A DNA stretch of 64,000 bases from assembly GCF_018531465.1 (NCBI RefSeq), contig NZ_JAHDTF010000014.1, positions 1 to 64,000 on the forward strand, given 5' to 3'. The translations under genes were made by a program, and so were the position numbers. Below the pieces are notes generated by a model. The model was not told the origin of the DNA. It did no database searches and saw only the letters and a list, made by a program, of their open reading frames with translations. How positions within the stretch are numbered: position 1 is the first letter of the stretch; the number at the start of each line of letters is the position of its first letter. The stretch comes from Sphaerisporangium fuscum (GTDB lineage Bacteria > Actinomycetota > Actinomycetes > Streptosporangiales > Streptosporangiaceae). Below, in pieces: positions 52,700 through 60,628 of the stretch.

Positions 52700-53581
52700 C
52701 TAGCGGATCGCTCGTCCGCCGACAGGCGCGGTCTGCCCTGCCTGGCGGGCCTGCGGGATCTGGAGCGCCTGCGCGATCGCCGCGGCGTCGTCCGTGCCGG
52801 CCGGCGCGACCTCGGCCTCGGCGGGACTGCGGGCCGATCTCTCCAGGAACTTGAGCAGTTCGACGGGGAACGGCAGCACGAGCGTCGAGTTCTTCTCGGC
52901 GGCGACCTCGACCACGGTCTGCAGCAGGCGCAGTTCGAGCGCGGCCGGGTGCAGCGCCATCGTCTCGGCGGCCTGGCTGAGCTTGGCCGAGGCCTGGAGT
53001 TCGCCGTCGGCGGTGATCACACGGGCCCGCCGCTCGCGCTCGGCTTCCGCCTGGCGGGCGATGGACCGCTTCATCGACTCGGGCAGCGCCACATCCTTGA
53101 TCTCCACGCGGTCGATGTGCACGCCCCACCCCAGCGCCGGACTGTCGAGCATCAGTTCCAGGCCCTGGTTGAGCTGCTCCCGGTTGGACAGCAGGTCGTC
53201 CAGCTCGCTCTTGCCGATGATCGACCTCAGCGAGGTCTGCGCGACCTGACCGATGGCGGCCATGTAGTCCTGCACGTCGACGGCCACCCGCATCGGGTCG
53301 ACGACGTTGAAGTAGACGACGGCGTCCACGCGGACCGTCACGTTGTCGCGGGTGATGCCGTCCTGGGCGGGTACCGGCATCGTGATGATCTGCAGGTTGA
53401 CCTTCTCCAGACGGTCGGCGACCGGCAGGAGCAGCGCGAGCCCGGGCCCTCGGACGGCCGGTCGCACCCGCCCGAACCGGTAGACGACACCCCGTTCGAA
53501 CTGCCGGATGATGCGCACGCTCGTCGCCAGCCAGGCCACGCCGAGGATCACGGCCACGAGGATCGCGTAATAAATGATCAT
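52700..53581 (-). CDS. SPFH-domain (stomatin/slipin-like) membrane protein
   Basis: 293 residues from ATG 53581, with AGGGGGTG upstream. One N-terminal membrane helix (1-20), then the SPFH domain (VRIIRQFERGVVYRFGRVRP, QDGITRDNVTVRVDAVVYF, LRSIIGKSELDDLLSNREQ) and an Ala/Glu/Arg helical arm (SIARQAEAERERRARVITA). The C-terminus is Ala/Gln-rich. Such proteins form membrane microdomain scaffolds. The usual NfeD partner is not next to it. Confidence 0.92.
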   Translation of the reverse strand: MIIYYAILVAVILGVAWLATSVRIIRQFERGVVYRFGRVRPAVRGPGLALLLPVADRLEKVNLQIITMPVPAQDGITRDNVTVRVDAVVYFNVVDPMRVAVDVQDYMAAIGQVAQTSLRSIIGKSELDDLLSNREQLNQGLELMLDSPALGWGVHIDRVEIKDVALPESMKRSIARQAEAERERRARVITADGELQASAKLSQAAETMALHPAALELRLLQTVVEVAAEKNSTLVLPFPVELLKFLERSARSPAEAEVAPAGTDDAAAIAQALQIPQARQAGQTAPVGGRAIR

Positions 53582-53755
53582 TTCGCACCCCCTGGGTGCC
53601 TGTCGGCCCTGGTCGAACGCCGGGACCGACCACACACTGACATCGTAGTCCGCCCCCTCCTCCGGGCGCTTGCCGCGCCCACCCGTCGATCATGTGAGGA
53701 AAAGCTTTGCCTTCCGACCGAAGAAGCCGGTCCGCCGAGGCCGGAAAGCGGCTCT

Positions 53756-53861
53756 TGACAGCCCTGCAAGATTGTTTTTAGGTTACGGAAAACCTTTGTT
53801 CTCCGCCGCGCCGAAAGGAGAGCGGCAGGCGGCCACCTCCCTCGAGTTGTTAGCGCTAACA
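53756..53861 (+). promoter_or_regulatory. Promoter and LacI-type operator of the GH127 gene
   Basis: TTGACA (53756-53761) and TAGGTT (53780-53785) are 18 bp apart. TGTTAGCGCTAACA (53848-53861) is a perfect 14-bp palindrome with the AGCGCT core used by LacI-family sugar repressors. It lies in the leader, 44 bp before the gene, where a bound repressor would block elongation. The rest of 53582-53904 holds no gene. Confidence 0.8.
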
Positions 53862-53904
53862 GAGCAGACGCACCCCCACGCCGAGTCACAGACGAGGAGC
53901 CCCC

Positions 53905-56751
53905 ATGACCGCCCCCATCCACCGACGTGACCTGCTGCGCCTGGCGGCGGTGGCCGCCGCCACCCCGCCCGCGCTCGCGCTGGTCTCCTCGGCCGAAGCC
54001 GCGACGGCCGGGACCGCCGTACCCACCACGAGCCCCGGGACCGGCGCCATCCCGGCCCCGGACGGCCGGCGCGTACGGCCCTTCGCCAACGACCAGGTCA
54101 AGCTGGGCGACTCCCTGTTCGCCGCCGGCCGCGACCGCATCCTGAACTTCCTGCGGGCCTACCCGGCCGACCGCATGCTGGCCATCTTCCGCGACAACGC
54201 CGGCCTCGACAGCCGTGGCGCGGAACCGCCCGGCGGCTGGGAGACCGCGGACGGCAACCTGCGGGGCCACTACGCCGGGCACTTCCTCAGCGCCCTGGCC
54301 CTGGCGTACGCGGGCAGCGGCGACCGGTTCTACAAGGACAAGGTCGACTACATGGTCACGGCGCTGGGCGAATGCCAGGACGCCCTGGCCGCCAGGGTGG
54401 GGCAGCCCGCCCCGCCCGCGCCCCCGGTCGCCAGGGTGAGCGGGAAGTTCGGAACCGCCGTGAAACTGGACGGCCCCCAGTACGTGGCGCTGCCGTCCGG
54501 CGTCGTCAGCGGCCTGGACGACTTCACCATCGCCCTGTGGGTGAACCCCGCCACGATCAGCACCTGGTCGAGGATCTTCGACTTCGGCACCGGCACCACC
54601 CGGAACATGTTCCTCGCGCTCAGCGCGGGATCCGCGCCGCGGTTCGCGATCACCACCAGCGGCGGCGCGGGCGAGCAGCGCATCAACGGCACCGCCCAGC
54701 TCCCCGCGAACGCCTGGACCCACGTCGCGGTCACCCTGTCGGGCGGCACCGGCACCCTCTACGTCAACGGCGAGGCGGCCGGCACGAACACCGGCATGAC
54801 CCTCAAACCGTCCAGTCTCGGCACGACCGGCAACAACTGGATCGGAAAGTCCCAGTACGGCGACGCGCCCCTGAGCGGCTCCGTCGACGAGTTCCAGATC
54901 TACGACCGCGCCCTCAGCAGAACGGAGATCCAGGCCCTGACCTCGAGCGCGGACGGCGGGCTGGGCGGCGGGAACGTCGCCTGGTACCGGTTCGACGAGG
55001 CCGGCGGGGAGACCGCCGCCGACTCCTCCGGCAAGGGACGGGACGCCCGGCTGGTCTCGGAGTCCACCGGGGCCGCCGGCCCGAGCCACCCCGGCTTCCT
55101 GGCCGCCTACCCGGAGACGCAGTTCATCCTGCTGGAGCAGGGCGCGACCTACCCCGCCATCTGGGCGCCCTACTACACCTGCCACATGATCATGCGCGGG
55201 CTGCTGGACGCCTACCAGCACGCGGGCAACGAGCGGGCACGCGAGATCGTCCTCAAGATGGGCGACTGGGTCCACAGCAGGCTGAGCAAACTGTCACGCG
55301 CCCGGCTCGACACGATGTGGGCCACCTACATCGCCGGCGAGTACAACGCGATGAACGCCGTGATGGCCGACCTCCACGCGCTGACCGGCAAGCAGGAGTA
55401 CCTCGACACGGCCAGGTGCTTCGACAACACCGCTCTCAAGAACGCGACGATCGCCGGCCAGGACACGCTGGACAGGAAACACGCCAACCAGCACATCCCG
55501 CAGTTCATCGGGTACCTGTCGGTGTACGAGCAGAGCGGCGAGCGCGACTACTTCACCGCCGCCGCGAACTTCTGGGACATGGTCGTCCCCCACCGCACCT
55601 TCACCGACGGCGGCCTGTCCGGCCCGAGCGACAACGGCGAGCTCTTCGGGGCGCGGGACGTGATCGTGGGCGCCCTCGGCGCCAACAACGCCGAGACCTG
55701 CGCCGTCTACAACATGCTCAAGCTGAGCAGAGGGCTGTTCTTCCACACCGGCGACCCGAAGTACATGCAGTACTACGAACGGGGCCTCTACGGTCAGATC
55801 CTCGCCTCGCGCCAGAACACCGACAGCACCACCGACCCGCTGCTGACCTACTTCATCCCGATGCGACCGGGCTCCGCCCGGGAGTACGGCAACCTCGGAA
55901 CCTGCTGCGGCGGGACGGGGCTGGAGAGCCTGACCAAGTTCCAGGACTCGATCTACTTCCGGTCCGCGGACGACTCCACGCTCTACGTCAACCTCTACAT
56001 GGCCTCCGAACTGACCTGGAAGGACAAAGGCTTCAAGGTCAGCCAGTCCACGAACTACCCGACCGATCCCGCCGGCACGGTGACGCTCACCGTGGACGGC
56101 TCGGGCCCGCTGCAGCTGAAGCTCCGGGTCCCCTACTGGGTGACCAAGGGCTTCAGGGTGCGGGTCAACGGACGCGACAAGAACCTCGGCGCCACACCCG
56201 GCGGCTACGTCAGCCTGCGCCGGGCCTGGAAGCGAGGAGACAAGGTCCAGGTCACCATGCCGTTCAGCCTGCGCGTCGAGAAGGCGCTGGACGTCCCGTC
56301 CATCCAGAGCATCGCCTACGGCCCGGTCCCGCTGGTCGCACTGAGCGACGAGACGAGCTACCGCGACTTCTCCTTCTACAAGGACCTCGGCCTGAGCGGG
56401 GACCTCGCCACCAAGGCCGTCACCGCCACCGCGCCGATGACCTTCACGACGCACGGTCTGCGGCTCGTCCCCTTCTACATCGGCGACACCAGGCGCTACC
56501 ACGCATACTTCCAGCGCAAGGAGCCGTCGATCGTCTTCGGCGCGGTGGACTCCGGCGTGCCCAACCGCGCCCAGGCGGACGGGGTGACCTTCCTCGACGC
56601 CGTCTGGTCCAAGGCGCCCTTCACCACCCGCGGCCGGTTCCAGTCCACGGTGACCCGCACCGCCGAGACCTGGCTCACCGCCGGCCTGCTGTCGCCGGCG
56701 GAGAAGGACCGCGTCGTCTCCGCCGCCGCCCGCGCGAAACTGGGCGCCTAG
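53905..56751 (+). CDS. Secreted GH127-type beta-L-arabinofuranosidase with inserted LamG domain
   Basis: 948 residues, ATG 53905 with AGGAG upstream. A Tat-like signal (HRRDLLRLAAVAAA) ends near residue 32. The GH127 (DUF1680) catalytic domain starts at about 55 (VRPFANDQVKLGDSLF) and resumes at about 395 (FLAAYPETQFILLEQGATYP). A LamG/concanavalin-like domain of about 210 residues (about 175-385, VKLDGPQYVALPSG to ...VAWYRFDEAGG) sits between them. GTCCGGTG carries the Cys pair that binds zinc in this family. It should release arabinose from plant polymers or glycoproteins outside the cell. Confidence 0.92.
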   Translation: MTAPIHRRDLLRLAAVAAATPPALALVSSAEAATAGTAVPTTSPGTGAIPAPDGRRVRPFANDQVKLGDSLFAAGRDRILNFLRAYPADRMLAIFRDNAGLDSRGAEPPGGWETADGNLRGHYAGHFLSALALAYAGSGDRFYKDKVDYMVTALGECQDALAARVGQPAPPAPPVARVSGKFGTAVKLDGPQYVALPSGVVSGLDDFTIALWVNPATISTWSRIFDFGTGTTRNMFLALSAGSAPRFAITTSGGAGEQRINGTAQLPANAWTHVAVTLSGGTGTLYVNGEAAGTNTGMTLKPSSLGTTGNNWIGKSQYGDAPLSGSVDEFQIYDRALSRTEIQALTSSADGGLGGGNVAWYRFDEAGGETAADSSGKGRDARLVSESTGAAGPSHPGFLAAYPETQFILLEQGATYPAIWAPYYTCHMIMRGLLDAYQHAGNERAREIVLKMGDWVHSRLSKLSRARLDTMWATYIAGEYNAMNAVMADLHALTGKQEYLDTARCFDNTALKNATIAGQDTLDRKHANQHIPQFIGYLSVYEQSGERDYFTAAANFWDMVVPHRTFTDGGLSGPSDNGELFGARDVIVGALGANNAETCAVYNMLKLSRGLFFHTGDPKYMQYYERGLYGQILASRQNTDSTTDPLLTYFIPMRPGSAREYGNLGTCCGGTGLESLTKFQDSIYFRSADDSTLYVNLYMASELTWKDKGFKVSQSTNYPTDPAGTVTLTVDGSGPLQLKLRVPYWVTKGFRVRVNGRDKNLGATPGGYVSLRRAWKRGDKVQVTMPFSLRVEKALDVPSIQSIAYGPVPLVALSDETSYRDFSFYKDLGLSGDLATKAVTATAPMTFTTHGLRLVPFYIGDTRRYHAYFQRKEPSIVFGAVDSGVPNRAQADGVTFLDAVWSKAPFTTRGRFQSTVTRTAETWLTAGLLSPAEKDRVVSAAARAKLGA

Positions 56752-56806
56752 ATATCGTCGCCGCCTGCCGGGGAAGCCGTGGGGCACTCTCCGCGTTGGG
56801 CAGGAC

Positions 56807-57226
56807 GTGGACGATCGTTTCGCGGATGAGGATGTCATCAAGCGGCTGCTCGGCGAGTCGCAGACCTGGGCGTTCGTCGGGCTCGGCGACGACCCGCGGC
56901 GCACCGCCTACGACCAGGCGCGCCTGCTCCAGTCGAGGGGCAAGCGCATCATCCCGGTCCACCCGGCCGCCGCGACGGTGCTGGGTGAGCCGGGATACGC
57001 GTCTCTGGCCGAGGTTCCGGTGAAGGTGGACGTCGTCGGGGTGTACCGGCGGTCGGAGTACGCCGGGCAGGCGGTGGACGAGGCGATCGCGGCGGGCGCC
57101 GGCGCCGTGTGGCTGCCCCTCGGCGTGATCGACGAGGCCGCCGCCCAGCGCGCCCTCGACGCCGGACTTGACGTCGTCATGGACCGCTGCCCGGGGGTCG
57201 AGTGGGCCCTGCGCCGGGGCGTCTGA
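56807..57226 (+). CDS. CoA-binding domain protein
   Basis: 139 residues from GTG 56807. A single Rossmann CoA-binding (YccU-like) domain: TWAFVGLGDDPRRTAYDQARLL (about 20-41), RIIPVHPAA, VDVVGVYRRSEYAGQAVDEA and MDRCPGVEW with the family Cys. Function is not established; relatives bind CoA or a related nucleotide. It lies 55 bp after the arabinofuranosidase on the same strand but looks functionally unrelated. Confidence 0.88.
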   Translation: MDDRFADEDVIKRLLGESQTWAFVGLGDDPRRTAYDQARLLQSRGKRIIPVHPAAATVLGEPGYASLAEVPVKVDVVGVYRRSEYAGQAVDEAIAAGAGAVWLPLGVIDEAAAQRALDAGLDVVMDRCPGVEWALRRGV

Positions 57227-57301
57227 CGTCCGGTTCGCCACGTTGCTCGACGTACGGGCGGCGCCGGCTTCACCGTCCATCGTCCCGCCGCCCCGGCGCC
57301 G

Positions 57302-57550
57302 ATGAGAACACCACAACCAGCCAGGCGAGAGCCACCCCGCCACCGTCGGGAAACACCACGACCGAGGCCGCGAGAGACACCTCGACACCGTGGAGAAACA
57401 CCACCACCGGCCGCGCAAGGGCCACGCCGCACCGTCGGGAAACAGCACGACGGGGCCCGCAAGAGGCATCCCGACACCGTGGAGAAACACGCGACCGGCC
57501 AGGCGAGAGCCACCGCGACACCGTCGGGAAACACCACGACCGGCCACTCG
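57302..57550. repeat. Six degenerate 43-45-bp tandem repeats
   Basis: The phrase GAAACACCACGACCGGCC recurs about every 43-45 bp, alternating with ACACCGTCGG and ACACCGTGGA endings. Copies begin near 57304, 57350, 57394, 57438, 57483 and 57527. Units diverge 10-30 percent, so the array is old. It fills the whole gap between the convergent CoA-binding and ligase genes. Identical spacers are absent, so it is not a CRISPR. Confidence 0.85.
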
Positions 57551-57557
57551 GTGAGGG

Positions 57558-59300
57558 TCACCCGGGCGTGATGTGGAGGCGGTCGCGGAGGGTCTTTTTG
57601 CGGACCTTGCCGAGGTCGTCGCGGGGCAGGGCGTCCACGATCTCGAGGCGGGTGGGCAGGTACCACTCCGTCATGCCCGTCCGCAGCAGGTGGTCGCGCA
57701 GGCCGGCGAGGTCGGGGGCGGGACCGTCGGGGACGACGACGGCGCACACCGTCTCCCCGGTGCCGTCCCCGTCGGGATCCCGGCAGCCGACGACGGCGAC
57801 GTCGGCCACGGCCGGGTGTCCCAGCAGTTCGTCCTCGACCTCCAGGACGGGGATCGGATGCGGGCACCCGATCCGGTCGGCGACGCGGGAAAGGTAGCGC
57901 AGGCCGCCGCGCCCGTCCTCCCGGACCAGGTCACCGGTGTCGTACCAGCCGTCGGTGGCGTCCGGGTGCCATGTCATCCGCCGGTCGCGCAGGCCGAACG
58001 TCCCCACGCACACCGACGGGCCGCGCACCTGGAGGCGGAACGCCGGATCCTCGCCGGGGTCCGGGGAGTCGGGCAGGAGGCGCACCTCGCGCCCTGGCGT
58101 GGGGCGGCCGATGCTGCGTCCCGGCCAGTCGGGCGGGTCGTCGGCGGAGGTCACGGTGACGCCGCCCGTCTCCGTCATACCGAAGCCGTTGACGAGCCGC
58201 GGGCACAGCCATTCCTGGACGGGTTCCACGAGTGACGGCGGCAGCGGCGCGGCCGTGCTCGTCACCAGGCGCAGGCCGGAGAGCGGGCGCCGGCGTCGCC
58301 GTTGCGCCCGGACCAGGCGGTTCAGCATCTCGGGTGCCGCGAGGAAGTGGGTGACGTGGTGCCGGGCGAGGAGGTCGAGCCAGACGTCCGGGTCGCGGGT
58401 GTCGGCGAACACCGACGCGCAGCGCGTCACCAGGGGAAGCAGGACGTTGGTCCGCATGCCCACCGAATGGGTGATGTTCGCCGGGGTGGCGACCCGGGGG
58501 TACGGCGCGTCGTGCAGGCCGCTCTGCCGGGAGCGGGTGGAGGCGTACTGCGTGTTGGGGGTGTGCAGCACGCCCTTGACCTGTCCGGTGGTGCCGGAGG
58601 TGAACAGCACCACCGACACCTCGTCGGCCCCTCTACCCAGCGGAGCGCACCGTCCGTCCCGCATGCCCGCTGTGTTCCCGAGCAGGCCCGACGGGTTCCC
58701 GTCCAGGTCCGATGTGTTCCCGAGCAGGTCCGACCTGTCCGCTAGCAGGCCCGACGTGTTGCCCAGCAGGTCGTCGAAGGGGATCGTGCCCGCGGGTACG
58801 GCTTCGCCGAGGGCCACGCGGTGGCGTAGCCGTGGCAGACGGGGGGCGAGGTCGGCCAGGAGCCGGGCCGGTGACCGGCCGTCCCAGGTGGTGGCCACCA
58901 CGCAGACGCTCGCCTGCGTGCCGGACAGGATCCCCTCGACCTCACGCGCGCCCAGCGTCATCATCATGGGCACGGCGATCGCCCCCGCCCGCAGGCACGC
59001 CAGGCCGAGCGCGGCGGTCTGCCACCAGTTGGGGAGCTGGTAGGCGACGGCGTCACCGTGCCGCACCCCCAGGGCGCGCAGCCCTTCGGCCAGGCGGCCG
59101 ACCGCGGCGTCCAGCTCGCCGAAGGTCACGGTGACCTCCCGCTTCTCGGCGTCGCGCCAGGTGATGAAGGCGGTACGGCCGGGCGTCCGCGCGGCGGCGT
59201 CACCCAGGTCGTCGAGGAACGTCCCACCGCGCCACCACCCTTCGGCGTGGTAGGCGGCGCTCCGCGCCGGCGCCGGCAGAGACGCGATCACGTCACGCAT
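57558..59300 (-). CDS. AMP-forming acyl-CoA ligase with an inserted repeat segment
   Basis: 580 residues from ATG 59300. The ANL motifs are VVLFTSGTTGQVKG (phosphate loop), NGFGMTETG, YDTGDLV and C-terminal DLGKVRKKTL with the catalytic Lys. The A8 hinge RVADRI has Ala where Lys is common. Similarity is to cyclohexanecarboxylate/medium-chain acyl-CoA ligases. A 35-residue insertion of five 7-residue repeats (178-212) precedes the phosphate loop. It lies 24 bp after the sulfotransferase stop on the same strand, probably co-transcribed. Confidence 0.88.
   Translation of the reverse strand: MRDVIASLPAPARSAAYHAEGWWRGGTFLDDLGDAAARTPGRTAFITWRDAEKREVTVTFGELDAAVGRLAEGLRALGVRHGDAVAYQLPNWWQTAALGLACLRAGAIAVPMMMTLGAREVEGILSGTQASVCVVATTWDGRSPARLLADLAPRLPRLRHRVALGEAVPAGTIPFDDLLGNTSGLLADRSDLLGNTSDLDGNPSGLLGNTAGMRDGRCAPLGRGADEVSVVLFTSGTTGQVKGVLHTPNTQYASTRSRQSGLHDAPYPRVATPANITHSVGMRTNVLLPLVTRCASVFADTRDPDVWLDLLARHHVTHFLAAPEMLNRLVRAQRRRRRPLSGLRLVTSTAAPLPPSLVEPVQEWLCPRLVNGFGMTETGGVTVTSADDPPDWPGRSIGRPTPGREVRLLPDSPDPGEDPAFRLQVRGPSVCVGTFGLRDRRMTWHPDATDGWYDTGDLVREDGRGGLRYLSRVADRIGCPHPIPVLEVEDELLGHPAVADVAVVGCRDPDGDGTGETVCAVVVPDGPAPDLAGLRDHLLRTGMTEWYLPTRLEIVDALPRDDLGKVRKKTLRDRLHITPG
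58665..58769 (-). repeat. Five 21-bp tandem repeats inside the ligase gene
   Basis: Each unit encodes seven residues: LLGNTSG, LLADRSD, LLGNTSD, LDGNPSG, LLGNTAG. The DNA phrase GTGTTCCCGAGCAGG recurs on the plus strand. The length is a multiple of three, so the frame is kept. It looks like a recent slippage expansion within a loop. Confidence 0.9.
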
Positions 59301-59324
59301 GTCCCACTCCCCCGGCCGGGCTGT

Positions 59325-60035
59325 TCACCGGACGGCCGTCCTGTCGTCGGAGCCGGTGCCGCGGAGGGTGAGCACGTGGCGGCGGCGCCTGGCGGTCATC
59401 CGCCGGAAGGACGCGGTGTCGTTCAGCCGGGGGAAGGGCTCCTCCGGTACGGGTGCGCCGAGGAACTCGCACAGCGGTTCCCAGCCCTGGCACACCTCGT
59501 ACACCAGGAGCCGGTCATCGGGGACCTGTGCCATGACGTGGGCGGTGTGCCAGACGAAGACCTCGATGGCGTAGTCCCGGTCGCCGAACCGTTCTCCGAA
59601 CGTGCCCTCCCAGATGACCCGCTCGCACATGCGGCGGCGGTGGCGAAGCCCCTGGCAGGCCAGGTCCTCGAGCCGCATCGCCATGCCCGCCCACCCCCGC
59701 TGCCGGTGGCTGGACCTGTAGATCGTCTCGTGCACGCTGGCGTACCACCGGCAAGGGTCGCGTACGGTCAGGATGACCCGCGCGTCGCGGTACGCGGCCG
59801 TCAGCTCCTCCCAGAAGTAGCAGGCCGGCCAGTCCACGGTGGCGCGGTATCCGCGCAGCAGCTCCTCCCAGGACACCTGCTCGCCACGCGCGGCCGCCTC
59901 CCAGCCGTGGATGCGGTCGAGGTCGCCGCCGAGCGATGCCATGTGGTGACACGGCCCGTGGCCGAGCCTCTCCAGAGCCACCTTCAGCGAATACGTACCT
60001 GTTCGTCCCATGCCGACGCCGATGACTTCGAGCAT
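59325..60035 (-). CDS. Sulfotransferase-family protein
   Basis: 236 residues from ATG 60035 with GGGGAGA upstream. N-terminal IGVGMGRTGTYSLKVALERLG is the PAPS 5'-phosphosulfate loop of the Sulfotransfer_4 group, and VILTVRDPCRWYASVHETIY is the 3'-phosphate motif with Arg and Ser. LLVYEVCQGWEPLCEFLGAPVP is the usual C-terminal block. It may transfer sulfate to a small molecule or be a divergent member without PAPS. It precedes the acyl-CoA ligase in a probable two-gene operon. Confidence 0.88.
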   Translation of the reverse strand: MLEVIGVGMGRTGTYSLKVALERLGHGPCHHMASLGGDLDRIHGWEAAARGEQVSWEELLRGYRATVDWPACYFWEELTAAYRDARVILTVRDPCRWYASVHETIYRSSHRQRGWAGMAMRLEDLACQGLRHRRRMCERVIWEGTFGERFGDRDYAIEVFVWHTAHVMAQVPDDRLLVYEVCQGWEPLCEFLGAPVPEEPFPRLNDTASFRRMTARRRRHVLTLRGTGSDDRTAVR

Positions 60036-60201
60036 GTGGTCTCCCCGTACGAGCCGTGGGGGGCCGTCTCGTTTCATGGTTACACGGCCCTGCCCCGGAC
60101 CGGCCGGGTGGGGGCCGACACCCGGACGGATGAGCGTGATCATGAGCGGATGGTAATTATGATGTTGCCGACAGTGAAACCTCCCATCTGAAGGGATCCT
60201 C

Positions 60202-60609
60202 GTGCGCATCCGTCACGCCCTCGGCGCAGCCGGCGTCCTGGCGCTCACCGTTCTGGCCTCCGGAACCGCCTACGCCGCTCCGCAGAAGACCGCGCGTTCC
60301 GTCCCCGCCTTCTACAGGCTCAGCGTCGTCCCCGGCTCGCTGAAGGACCCGCACCGGCCGCTGGAGTGGAACAGGGTCAGGCACGCGTCGCTGCGCTGCA
60401 ATCCCCCGTGGGGTGACCACCCGCAGCCGGGGCGGGCGTGCGACCTGATCGCCAGGTACGGTTCGATCGCCGGCATCCGCCTCCAGGGGATCTGCCCGCA
60501 CATCTACGATCCCGTCACCGCGTTCGCCAACGGGTCGGAGCGATACCAGGAGACCTTCCCGAACGCCTGTGTCCTGCGCACCACCAAGGGCGCCGTCTTC
60601 CACTTCTGA
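60202..60609 (+). CDS. Subtilisin inhibitor-like (SSI-family) secreted protein
   Basis: 135 residues, GTG 60202 with AAGGGAT upstream. Signal peptide 1-25. The mature part follows the SSI pattern: YRLSVVPGS, SLRCNPPWGDHPQPGRACDLI, ICPHIYDPVTAFANG, YQETFPNACVLRTTKGAVFHF, with four cysteines. The reactive-site loop lies around IRLQGICPHIYD. SSI proteins inhibit extracellular serine proteases of actinomycetes. An AT-rich TATGAT (60158-60163) upstream may be the -10. Confidence 0.93.
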   Translation: MRIRHALGAAGVLALTVLASGTAYAAPQKTARSVPAFYRLSVVPGSLKDPHRPLEWNRVRHASLRCNPPWGDHPQPGRACDLIARYGSIAGIRLQGICPHIYDPVTAFANGSERYQETFPNACVLRTTKGAVFHF

Positions 60610-60628
60610 CCACGGAACGGCCAAGGTC

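Noticed and set aside
57302..57550. CRISPR array or coding repeat
   Set aside because: Units are contiguous and diverged, with no spacers; the frame on either strand lacks a start and motif.
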